Positions 11,301 to 24,800 of a stretch of 64,000 bases of DNA are shown here, in pieces. Position numbers and translations under genes: made by a program. Positions within the stretch are counted from its first letter, which is position 1. Each line of letters begins with the position of its first letter. This stretch comes from Tachypleus tridentatus. Lineage: Eukaryota; Arthropoda; Merostomata; Xiphosura; Limulidae. The notes beneath the pieces were generated by a model. That model was not told where the DNA came from. It did no database searches and worked only from the letters and a program-made list of their open reading frames with translations. Location: assembly GCF_004210375.1 (NCBI RefSeq), contig NC_134835.1, forward strand, positions 70,090,447 to 70,154,446, in the 5' to 3' direction.

Positions 11301-12759
11301 GATTTTGCTTTTTTGTCTAGATGTGCGCGTATAATATTTTCTACAGTTTGTGGAGGAAACTTATTGATGTTGATGAAGTATTGTTTTATTTTGTCTAATT
11401 CATCATTAATTTTACCTGGTGAGCATAGTTTTATGGCTGTGTTTATGTGGTTTCTTAGTATTTTGAGTTTTTGTTTTGTTTCATGTGCTGAGTCCCAAGG
11501 AATGTATAGTCCAGTATGGGTGATTTTTCGGTGGATATCTGTTTTAAATTGTGTATTGGCTTGTAATTTTGAGGTTAAGAAATGATATTTGATTGCTTTC
11601 TTATTCACATGTGAAGTTGATGTTGGGATGTATAGCGTTAATGTGATCGAAAAAAGTGCATGTTCCGTAGATGTGAATCCTGCAACCGTGTCATCTACAT
11701 ATCTGTACCAGGAAAGTGGTGGATGTAATGCTGTGTTAATTGCTCGTGTTTCAACTTGTGTCATAAAAATGTTAGCTGGAACTGGTGATACTGGGTTGCC
11801 CATGCTTAGGCTATTTGTTTATGTATAGTTGTGGTTGTTGAACAACTGTTAAAGTTTGTCTTCATCGTGGTGAATTCTATGAGGGTTGCTGGGAATGTCT
11901 ATGTATGGGTTAGGGTCTCGGATATAGAGTTCCAAGGCTATCTTGCATGCTTCAGCGGTTGGAACTTCTGTAAAGAGGGATATAACTGAAAATATTGTTC
12001 TGTATTTTATTTTAATAAAAGATTTAGAAATACATTTTTACTTTAAGTGGGTTTCTAGTCATCATGAATAAATATTGCCTTGTAGAATTAATAACTTAAA
12101 ACTTGTAGACTATTAAAATATGTATTATTTAAAGATTTTATGCAATACTAATTAGTATAGTATAAACAGAAAGTAGTTTAATAAAATTTTGAATGTAAGA
12201 CCAGGATACCTTGGGTGAGGTGATTAAAAGAAAAAGGTCAAATGATGTCATATGCATATATTCAGAAGTTGTAAGAGTGTAATTAAAGGATTAAAAATTG
12301 AAATATCACCAAAACTGTCATCTCATACTCTTATGTTATTAACTCTTTACAGGATTTAAAATTTTGTAAGGTAAAACCATAATAAGTATAACAGTTTTTT
12401 TGTTAATTTGGCAAATCATTGTAATTATGTTTGTTTAGGCCAAAGTGATAATAAATGGTTTTTTTTTTAATTTTAAGTAACTCAAATCTTGTAGTTTTGA
12501 TTATCTTGTTTCAGTACTTTTTGTGGCATTAAAACTGTATAACTATATTTACCTAGGTTGTGTGTGTGTGTGTGTATATATGTAGATCCCTGGTTGTCTT
12601 TATAAAATTAACATTTTGTGTTACACTTTGTTCCCTTTTTATTAGCTATATTTTTGTGTGCTAGCAACCCCAAATATAATCTTCATGTATACCCAGTTTG
12701 ATTTTATTACTCGTGAGGATTTCTATCAACCTATGTTGACATTTTCTAGTACTGATTTC

Positions 12760-12804
<45 letters not shown>

Positions 12805-12856
12805 TGACAGTGGGAATCTCGTTAATCCATTCGTGCACGTCACTAATTAGATGACA

Positions 12857-12890
<34 letters not shown>

Positions 12891-15800
12891 AGTCATAGTG
12901 ATTAAGAAAGATTAAGTTATCAAAAAAAGAATTGTTGGAACCCCAATAATAAGCTTTAATTTTACTCAGCCAATATTGTAAATTAGTCATTGTTTTAATA
13001 TTCAAATGTTTTACTAGTAGTTATAGACTAGCAATATTCATGTTTGCTATCTTGTTTTATTACATTCCTCTGTAGTAAGCACTACCATACTGAATAAGCC
13101 TGTATTGATTCTTAGGTAATACAGTGTAGTAATTTTGATAAGAGGTAGAAATACTGTATAGTTACAAACACCTGTATATGAAAAACATCTATTAAGCTGA
13201 TTATTTTTTTGTCCTTGGCTCAACACGTAAATACTATCTGTTTAAGAAATATTTATGTATTACACTAATGTTTTGTTTTCATCCAGGTTCTCATTTCATG
13301 AAATTTCTATGTAATATACCTCTTGCAACATTTGAGTATTATTGGCCTGTTTAGAAATACCATTAATCATTTAGTTATATAAATCATCACTTTTTTTTTA
13401 GATTAAGAAAGATTAAGTTATCAATTAATTTTCAGTGGAACAGTATATATAAAGTTACCTGAAACTCAACATCTAGGATGTTCTTTAACATACTAAAATT
13501 CATAAAAAAAAATGAGATGAAACAATAAAATCTTTTTCCAAAACCAACTTGAGTATTTTTATTTAATGTCAGTTTACTAATTCTTACCTGAAGTATCTTT
13601 GACAATATATTCCTTCATTTTGCCTAAAGGTTTGTCATTGTCTGTTCCTTTTCGGGATGAAAAGTATGATGCAGATTTCCTGAAAGTTATCACAGGTTTT
13701 CCCAAAATAGCTGTAGCTTCAGTTATAAAAGAAGTTAAGGAAAGAATTTTTCCTGATCTTTAAGCAAATGGATCAGCTGGGAAACAAATTTTAACATGGA
13801 AAGTTGTGAAGTAGCTAGAATATTTGTTTTCTAGATGGTATAAATAGTGAATTAATGGACCTGTTGAATAAATGTTTTATTAGTCATAGGAATACTTCTG
13901 AAGGTCTTCCTCACAGTTCTTGTATGCAGTGATACATGTGTAACTTTTTAATGTAAAATTTTCATTGCTTAAAACTATAAAAATGTGTATATTCACATCT
14001 AAAAGTAGTTTTTCAAAACTAAAATGAATTGGATTAAAACCTATTCTATTTCATATTTACTTCATACATTTCACTTAACAGATAAGAGGCTTATTAAATT
14101 CACTTTGTAAATGTGTATGATTAAACATGAGTATCATACTGTAAAAATGTATGCCAACTTGATCAAGGAAGCTAAATTTGATATTTTAAGTATATTTTCA
14201 TACTATAGCTGTGGTATGTGCATCATCCCAATAGTATAATTTGTTTATCTTTAGCTCTGTCTGTTTAATTTGTTTTTGAATTTCTGTATATGCATTAATA
14301 ATAGAAATTTTAATGGATGTGATCCATTTTTTTTAAAATTTAAGAGTTGGTGAATATTTCATATTAAAGTCAAGAAATAAATTATTCATGACCAGAATCT
14401 TGTAATGAAATAACATTGCTTTTTTTATTAATATCACCATTTTTTTTAAGAACATGGTATTCATTGTATAGTTGTATGTGTTGCCTTAACTAAAGCTGGA
14501 CAGCATGTTTTCCACATCACGAGTATGCAAACAAATGTTCAAGTAAAGAAACCAGCTATGAAGATCTTTTGGAACAATATAAAAAAATTCAAAACCAGCT
14601 GGAGGACTTGCGTCGTCAGGAGGAAAAATCGTTCTTGGAAAATACTAGTAACAAAGAAGCATGCTCTAAAAAAAATGAACAGAATTTTTCTAGAAACCTG
14701 TCTCAAAATCGACAGTCTTCTCCACAAGTCAGAAAGGGAAGGAGACGGTCATATTCAGTTTTAAAATTGGTAAGTATGGTAGTGTTATTTTGTATCTGGC
14801 AACATGAGTTCAATTATTGTATAACCTAAGTTAAACCATGACAGAAGTACATACTGTACTTTTATGTTGTCAGTTTATTTTTATATTTATTATATAATTC
14901 AGTGAATTATATAAGGGAAGGAGACGGTCATATTCAGTTTTAAAATTGGTAAGTATGGTGGTGTTATTTTGTATCTGGCAACATGAGTTCTATTATTGTT
15001 TAACCTAAGTTAAACCATGACAGAAGTACATACTGTACTTTTATGCTGTCAGTTTATTTTTATATTTATTATATAATTCAGTGACAACTAGTAATATTAA
15101 TCATACTAAACAGTGGAATATATTATTGCTGTGAATTTTTATATTAACCACACCAAGGAATGGCAAAACATTCTGTACTTTTTAACTGCATATGCACATA
15201 GCATTATTCAAAAGTCTTATGTTACACAGCAAATCAATTTGTCTTGCTAAAAACAGTATAGTTAAATATTTATATTGATAGCTTCTGTTTAGCAAACATT
15301 TTTCATTTTTGCATCCAAGTCAAGATTGAAATTAGGACTTGTATACCAAGAAAATGCTTTATAAACTGAACTAAAGGATTAAACCACTAATTACTGCTAG
15401 TATGGAACTTTTTAGTAATGTAAACTACAGTATAAGCAAAATCCACTGTCTTGTTTAATACAGCTAAATACGTAACTTTACCATAAGCTACAGACACATT
15501 TAAATACATTTATACCTGTAATGCTTTTATGGCTGTTTCAGTTTTACTGGCTTTGGATTCATTTTGTATTTTTTAAATCCTTGGACAAGATTACTTTATT
15601 GTTTTCAATAATTAACCCTATTGTCATAGGTCAAAGGGCATGTAATCTCATTTATTGATCCACATTAATTTTTTGAACTACTTGTTTATGAAAATATGTC
15701 AGTAAGTTTGGTACCAAACTGCAGATTATAATTCTAATCTTAGTATTGTACATTAGTTAAATTTCTCGATTTAAAAATGTGTAAATGATAATCCTAAATA

Positions 15801-18800
15801 TTGATTTTTGCATGTCATGTTTGTTGAATGCAGCATGGTTTAAACTAGATGTTTGTAACATCCAAATACAACGTGTAGTTTCTTATAAATCAGGCACTAA
15901 AATCATTGATATTGATGAACTAGAATATAAAATAACTTCCTATCTTTTCCTATTTTCAGATATTAATACATTTATTGAATCAACCAAGATAGCCCTAAGT
16001 TGTTATAAATACTTTTTACATACACACATGTTGCCCAATAATGTGTGTATAACCAATTGAAAGCTCAGAATGTCCTAGTGGTTTTCTCAGCATTTTTGAG
16101 GTAGTTGAGCAGTAAACTTGTTCTTTTAATGATAGATTGATTTCAAACAGAAATGTAAGATGTAACATGACAATGTGGGACCTCTTGGTCAATCTCAACT
16201 GTTCTATACGCTAAATTAACAAAAAAACATAAAGCCAGCCCTTATCATTTGTATACTTTTCAAACTTTTTCTTAAAAAGTTTTTCTTTTTTGTAATATTA
16301 TGCACTTCATCATATGCAAAGCTCATTAAAATTATACATAATTGCATTGCAAAGTAATTGATAGCATAAGAATTTTCTTTGATTTTCAAAATGATTGTTC
16401 AGATCTGTTCAGTGAGGTAAAATTGTCAAGTGCTAAACAACCAATTTGTTTGAAAAATAACTGTTTAGCATAGTAGTTGGTGTGTCAGGATATTGTTCAC
16501 AGGGTTCAGAATATTATATGGGTCAACAAGCCAAACAAAAGTTCTCATTTTAGCAGGTACTACTATATCTGGTTGATAATTTAAAATTAGTAGTTGCTTA
16601 TCTGCCTGTTTAGACCTAACACGTGTAAGATGTTCTGGTGGGAAATTTTAGTTCCAATCTTTCACAGCATTTTTGTTTGTAAAATACTAATACTAATGGA
16701 TTTGTATAATAGCATGTTGAAAATATGATAAACAATAAATAACCTTAAGTTTATTTAAATATGAGGTACAAAATGCATTAAAAGAACATACATGAAACAA
16801 AATAGTGAGTACTTGAAAATGAAAGACATTCACTGCATAAGTGTAATGAAAATAAGTAGTAAGAAATTTTCAAGTTAACCGTGCCAAGAATTAGATCAGG
16901 TTATCCAGATCACTGTTCTCAGTTGATTTAAGTTTTTCAAGAAGTATGTGTTACAAGTTGGTCTAAATCAAAGAGGAGCATTGTTAATTGCCATTCTTTT
17001 CCCAAGACAAAACCACATGCTTCCAATTTGTAGGCAGTTTTGTCAAGATGTCACAATATGTTAATAATTATTGATGTATCTTTTCATGAGTATTAATACA
17101 TCAGTTCATGAGGATTGAAGGATTGATACCTCCTTTAGCTCTGAACTTGTAATTTACTAGAATTTACTTTGTAGGCAAGGAAACATTAGACAATTAATGG
17201 CTACAATATTAGTAGTAGTCGTAATTTATTTTTAATTAAAAAAATGTTTTAATGACTTTAAACTTAGAGATGCATTTAACCGTATTCATTCTTTATAGAT
17301 TTAACAACGTGAGTTTTATGAAGCCTTGTTTACATTGTGTTGTAGACATCATGTGACAGACATATTAGATCCAGAAAGAAATGAGTCTGTGAAATTACTA
17401 ATTGAAAGGGAGAATACAGAAGAGATTGCCATATAAAATTAAAACAATCTAATTGGTGTTTTTTATATTTTTTTAAAAAAAGAGATGCAGTATCTAAGTC
17501 ATTTTGAGATTGAAAGTTAACAATCATAGTGCTTAAAAATTCTCATGGATTCTGTAACTTCTGAAAGTGAATATTTGGTTGGAATATTACCATATAACAG
17601 AGGTACACTAAGAAATGATTGAACAAGAAAGATTTGAATTTATCAGTCTGCTAGCAAAATATGAGGGATGTGTGAAAATATCTTGGATGTCTGAAAGACT
17701 GTAAAAAGGTAATTCATAAAATATGGCTTAAAGTGTAGCTGCACCGGTCTGGGCTTTTTATTGCTGATCATTCTGAGTTTAAAATTGCCAAAACATTGAA
17801 GGGGTCTAGGCCTAGATCAACTTGCAACACAAACTTTAGTCCAAAGAGTGGGCACACCTGAATAGAAATTGCAACCTTCCACATACAAGGGAGGATTGCA
17901 GTAAGGACTATTTTAATGATAAATGGTATCAACTGGTTGCTTTAACTAGACACTTCTGTACTAGTATAGCCACGTAATTGTATGTGGAAGTAAATTATTG
18001 TTTGGTTCCAAAGTTCTCATGGGAGTTGAAGTCTTATGGTTTGCAAACACAAGTTAATGGAAAAAAGTAACATAGCAGTAAACATTGCAAAAATTTTAAA
18101 CAGTGCCACTTAAGAGTGGAAATAAGAGACAAGCCTTTGGTAAATGACAATGCAACAAATATGGCTTTGGCAGTTAACAAATTTTAAAGTTTACCATCAC
18201 ATTTGTTGCTTTACTCATACATTGAAGTTAGCATCTTGGAGCCTTTAAAGTTTCAACTTTTTAAAAATTTCTAGAAAAGATAAGAATTTGTGTGTTCCTT
18301 CCATAGCTGCTTTAGTTGCAACTAAAGTCAAAGAAAAGGAAGTTTTGTTAGAACTTCTACACACAAAGTGAAACAAGATGTTGTGATGAGATGGATCTCA
18401 TTCTTTTCATGTACTTGACCATTTCTTAGAGAAACTAGCAGCTGTCTGCTACCCCAATGTTAAAGGAGGTTAAAAAGTATTCCAGTGGTATTTCATACCG
18501 AGGTTAACCTGATGTGAAACAAACAGAAAACATTGCAAAGCTGATGAAGCTGTTTAAAGTGGCTACAATAGTTTTGTGTGAAGATGGTGCTGACAATTTC
18601 ATTCATTGAAAATGAGAATGATCCCAACATGACAAAAGATGAAAAAAAAGCATTGTGTTGGAGGTGAAGAGTTCACTTATGTTGCAACTGCTTTTGATCT
18701 TTCTAATGGTTTTGAGAAAGAAATAGCATACAGTGCCTTGCTTGAGAATATTGTGAGTCTGAATTATTCCCTGTCTAACCAGGAAGAAAAAGTAATAGCA

Positions 18801-21800
18801 TTGTCTTCTGCCTGTGATCTCGTGCTGTTTCTCTTGAAGCTCTGTAAACTAATGTCAAAGTATAAAAAAACAACTTTTCAGGTCAGACATTCAAGGAAAA
18901 TTAAGTTGCTGTTGAAATATGTTAGATTTATGCAGTGATGAATTTAAGAGGTTTCAGAGTGAACCATCATTAGAAATAAAACTGTCTTTTATTTATTCTG
19001 TTTGCATAATAGTCCTAAGTTGTTTATATTGATGAATTTTAAAACTTTTATATTTATTCAGGATTTTGAGTTGTTAGCTTTCATTTTTGTGGATACCATA
19101 TTAAGTATAGTAGATACAGAAGTAAAAAAATAAAATTATGAAAGGAAGAAAATTTTGTTATACTTGCATGTCATGTGTATCATACTGTCAAGTTGTGTTG
19201 TGATACTGTATGCAGTGTATGGTGTCACTTAGTGCCTGTATATTGACCTATTTCTCTGTGTATCATATCCAAGAAGGATTTTGTTGGTCGAGATCTGTAG
19301 ATCTTGAGGAACAATGAACAACTGTTTTGTAAAACTAATGTTTAAATAGAACACTGTTAAAAGAAATGGTGATCAAAACTTGTGAATTTTATCAACATGA
19401 TCTCAGTTATAATATAGCCTTCAGATATAGTTGACATCCTGGCATTTCTGTATGTGGTAAATCACTCGGATCTTCCAATGTGTTAAAAGAATGTGTTAAA
19501 CACATAATTAAGTTATTATAGCCTAAGTGTATGCCTTATTAAACTGAATTTTTTTCTCTGTTATTTTTGAAAGATTGTTGTATGATGTTACATATTAATG
19601 TATTTGTTTGGTAACATTTTTATGTACTTGTTTCTTTTATTTTTTTTTAAGTGCACTATTATCTGTGGATCATTTATATAGATATCTGTATTTCCATTTA
19701 TATTGGACTAATGAATGATTTGCTTTCAAGTAGAATGCTTTGTCAGTAGCTATGTGTTACCCAATTATTTTATATATTGTCCTGAATCTTTAAAATAGTG
19801 TAATTTTTTTATTTAACATTCCTTCATTGATTTTATTTTTAGGGCAAAAGAAGTGAGAATAAGTCGAAGTCTTACAAATCCAAAGATTTAGTTGAAAGAA
19901 AATCTCCAGTTCTTCAAGAAGATGAGGAACATAAAACAGATGTTGTGGGTAAAGCACCTGCATCCACAGCACCTATTAAAGTAATTAACTATTACTAATA
20001 TACACTATTTACTATAGTATATGGATGGTATCAGAATGTTCATATACAGAGAATGGCATGAGTTTTTTTGTGTCAGATGCATGTAACTTTTATATTAAAT
20101 GTTTTAGAGTAAAGGATTCCAGTGTTTGGATTCTTGTCCATCTAATTATTTTGTGCTTAAGTATTTTGAATTTTTATGTGCATATAATATATCAAGTGCA
20201 TTTGGTATACCAAAATGAAAAAAAATATTTAAAGTATATTATTTCTGACACTTTTAATTTAATAGAACATTATTTTGAAGTCAAACATTGCCCATCATCT
20301 GTGCTAACAGTAAATTAATATAAGTAGTGAAAGTATGTGTATTAGTTTTATTTAAATTATTATTTTTTGCTATGGTTTAAACTGCCTGACAAAAGTGTAA
20401 GCATCTCCATCACACTTAGTTTTATTATACTTTTACCATTACTTTTCAAATAATTATCTGCTTAAGTGTTACTTTTTTAAAATTCACTTGAAATAATGAT
20501 CTTTTGTTGGATTGATCTTTGAAAATTTGGAAAGGCATGTCAAATTTGTTACTTGAAAACGTGCATTTATTGTAAATGAAATTTCACACGGATTGATAAA
20601 AAAGAATTTGTAAAATTCAGTGATTCCTGATGCACTCTGGTATTTAAACCTTTACCAAGAAAGTCTGTCTGTACTTTGTCAACATTTTGATTTTAAGTTT
20701 TTGTATTTACATGAAAAATCAGTTTTAAGGAAGCAGAGCTCAATTATTTTTAATTAGAATCAATTTTAGCAGGGAAAAAATAAGATTTGATTTTGAAAGT
20801 ATGCTTAAGCCTCAGATTTATGCTCATAAATGTAATATATTAATCCCTGTAAAAATTATTAGACAACTAATCCTTTTGGCTAGTAAAAAGGTTTTGTATC
20901 TGAAAGAACTTTAAATAAATTGCATATACCTGTCTTATTGCTTAATATGTTAGCAGACTCTGACCCATAGTCAGACCCATTTTAGTTTTATAATGTTATG
21001 ATTTTGCTTACAAGTATTTTTTAAATGGTATTTGTTTAGTTATTATAAAACTTAATGTGTGACATGATGATAACTGTATCACCATGAACAGGGGGATGAT
21101 GATGATGAAGAAGATTTAGAAAATCTTCGACAAATAGCTCTACAATCCTATTCACGCCAGGTCACAAAGAAACATTTCGTCTTGGAAGGTGAAGGTTTTC
21201 TTAGTGATATTTGATTGAGAAAAATAAATATTCCTATTTGCATTAAAATCATTGCAACTCATAAGGAAAATTTTTCTAGAAATTAACTATTTAAATTTGA
21301 AAAATAATTTATTTTTGATTAGTAAATCTAACTAATAGAAAAGATAAAACACTTCTGAAATGTGCAAAATTAAAAACTTTAGATGTCAATTTTTGTAGGA
21401 TATCAAAATAGTTTTTGTTTGTGAAAGGAAGTAAATCAACAAATGTTTTTTAAACTGTCAAATTTATTGCTAATGATAAATTTAGTTATGTTCATGAAAA
21501 CAAATTAATACTTAATTATTTAGGAAAGTAAAAGTGAGGGCTCTTTTATTATACAGTTTAACATTAAAATAAATCTTCTAGATAAAAATGAAAATCATGA
21601 GAAAATGGAAAAACTTGAAGACCACAAAAATGAAAATAGTGACAAGCACTTTGCAAATATTTCTCAAACTGCCGAGGTAATTTTGATTTTATACTGTTGA
21701 ACTGTTGAGTTTTATTTTGTAAGGGGATATGTTTTGAGAATATTGGTACAATTTAAATTCTTTTTGGGATATTTTATACTTAAATATATGTACACATAAG

Positions 21801-24800
21801 GAATTTTTGTATGAGTGTGTTGTATGTGTAATTTAACCAAAGGTGTATGCATGTTTGTTAACTGAAGTATAAATGACAGTGCTCAAACTGCTTTTCAGTT
21901 ATTAAAATCCTTTGCAAACTTAAATTATGTGTGTATATTTTTGGATTAATGCTTGCAGTTGATATTGTATCTTTATGTAAATGTAGCTTTCTTGCCCACC
22001 ACTTCCATCATCTCCTCCTCCAGAACCACCACCACCACCTACACATCCACCTCCAGAACAGGTAGAGGTACTTTCAAGTGACAATTACGAAATGGTGGAA
22101 ATGGATATTGATAGTTTAAGTGATGATGAGCATAGAGCTTGTGGAAGTAAGTACACATTTATGTACAATATGGTATTTCTTTGTGTTATCAAATGATCAA
22201 AACTGTTTTGAGGTGTATGAAAAAGTATAATATTCAGTGTTTAATGGGCCATCATTATTTTCTTAATCAGAAGTGTGTGAAGAGTATATTACGAATGAAC
22301 TGGAGTATTGAATTATTGTAATTTTGAAGATACTTCAAATGCCAGAATCTGTTAACCCTCCATGCATGTATTTGTCATGATACTTTATATACAAGAACTC
22401 TGAAATTACTGAGGGTATCTTTATAAAATTTGGAATGTATTTAATATACAAGTATTTTGTAACAAACATTCAGATATCTCAGTGAAGCATTTGTGTTAAA
22501 AATATTTCTGTAAAAGCTTTCACAAAGTCAGTCTGAGTACAAGGTGGTTTTTATGCTAAGAATAAAAATAGTTTTTTCATCTTGAAGTTTTCTTTTTTTT
22601 CATAATCTTTAGAACCTCCTAAATGATTATCAAAAGTGTTTTTTAAGGTTTTTATAGTTTTTATTTTTTATTTACCATATCATTAACTATAGCTAAATTG
22701 ACAGTTTACAATGATGTGAAGTTTTGTTAGTTGAGATAAAATTAACAATTTTTTTCTTTTTTTGAATGAATTTTTTTACTTTATGTTCAATTTGATTACC
22801 TGAAGAATCTCAACTTCGTATTTTTCCACATATTTATTTTAGTTTAATATTTTTGTTGCTGGGTTATATGATGTTTAGTTTTTCATATCTGAATAATGAC
22901 ATTTCACATTGGAAAAAATTCCTTTGTAACGGTGTACATGCATGTGTGTCTTTTAAATTGTGTACTTGTATGTTATAACACTACTCTTTTTGTTTTCTAA
23001 CTCTTGGCAAAACAAAAGCTAATTTACCTTTTAAGTATGCATGTTAAATCATAATACAAAAGTTGCTGTAATGTCTGTAAACAGTTGATTTAACTGGTTT
23101 TTAACTCAGGTATTTGAAGTAAAAATTTAAATACCATGAGCATCAACTGGCATAGCAACAGGTACCTAGTGAAATTTTTACTGATTTAAAGACTGTTGAA
23201 GGCTTAAAGTTTAAAACAAGCTCTTTCTATTGTTTATGAACATGCATGTCAAACAGGAACATGCAGTTCTGAAAACTGCCTTGAAAGTTAAGTGTGGGTG
23301 GGTGGTACTTTTGTTATGGGTTGAAAAAATTGTCTTATTACAAGAAGAAATGTGCATCTTGAACCTATAAATTTAACCTGGGAATTGTATATATGTTTTA
23401 TTTAGTTATCTATCTTTTTTATTTTTAAACTGAAGTACAGCTTAATTACTAAGTGTGATAAATTAGTGGAATTTACTGGTATTGATATAATAATTTATGA
23501 TTTTGGAATTTTAAAAAGCATATTAAAAATTTTACATCCTATATGTGTGAAATTTGATAAAGCTTAGTAAATTACAGTGAGAAGCTGTTGAGTACAAAGT
23601 TTGTAACTAGAATAAATGATTGTTTCTGTACTTTGGTCACTTTTCTGTGTTTCAAGTAAATATGATTAAAATTTAAGAATTTTCTTGCAAATAGTAATGT
23701 ATATACAAAAGTAATGTATTATAACTGAAATGTGACAACTGTATTTTACAAAATACTTGAGTACTAGAATGCTCTCAAGAAGATCGCGTATATTCTTGGA
23801 TACTGTAAGATGAGTGTTCATGCATCTTGTCATTCAACTTCTGCAACATTAGTCAGAAACTTGGAGGGTTAGTAAAATAAAAATAAACTTTTACATATGT
23901 AAAATGGTATGAGACTTAAACTATTTAGATTAACCATTTGTGGTTTTGCTATAATTTGTCGTAATTCTATAATGAAAATAGTGCAACTAGATCTTTGTGG
24001 TTATAAAGTTTGTAGAATTGATTAAACCCATACAAAGAAAGTGAAAGTGACAGATAAAGTATAACAATTTTTTTCTAGAAACATATTTGATTATCTGGAG
24101 GATATTGGGAGGTTATCGAGATTTTTGCATGTGAATTTGACAGTTTTATGATACATAAAAGTACTTTCTTAAAATTAAAATTACTTTGCATGTTGGATAA
24201 GCAATATTAGAAAATTAAAAAAAATTCATGATGAAATTATTAATTAAAAATATTAAAACTTAATTTAGAAAATCTGACGCATTGTGCACAAATGCCGTGC
24301 AATGTTTGAATAACTTTCAAAGATATGTATACATTTTGAAAGGTTACAATATAGCTGCTTTATGAGTAATTTTGGAAATCCACTCGCATGTATTGGGAGA
24401 GTTAAAGAATTTGACTTGGCATGAGAGTGGTTTTCTTATATAATTAACTTTTCAATAGATTTTTGTGTTATGTCAAATTGTTCTTGTTAAATGTTTTTTA
24501 TAAGTAACTTGGTTTTTTAATACATTAAACTGAATCACTAATTTTAATAAAATGTAAAATACTATATGTTTTTGGCTTTTTTGTAATAAAAAAGAACTGG
24601 ATGTGAAATGAAATTCAATAATTTCTATTAATTTAATAGATAGCTGCATCTGGCTGGCATCTTAACATCTTTGTAACCTGTTCTGTACACTTTGTAAAAT
24701 GTAATAACTGAGTTTTGCTAAATTAATGTTTACAGGTAAGCTTAAATTTGTTGATATGTTGAGTAAATTTTTTTTAGTTTAAAATAAACTAAATGAAATA

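Larger units (their letters stand above)
5389..14503. other. Intron 1 of ZFC3H1 (about 9.1 kb)
   Basis: Holds an I-type LINE (5530-8878), a Tc1-like remnant (9162-9612), a Penelope-like element (10553-12068) inside a dispersed repeat, a (TG)n run at 12559-12575 and a small open segment at 13628-13762. In 12291-13627 and 13763-14503 I see nothing recognisable. Confidence 0.75.

Noticed and set aside
11238..11828. Plus-strand open frames opposite the Penelope-like element
   Set aside because: Antisense shadows of the RT region; no motifs on the plus strand.
14913..14948. Second copy of the exon 2 end as an alternative exon
   Set aside because: It has a donor but no acceptor of its own, and reading through from exon 2 meets a stop; treated as a duplication.
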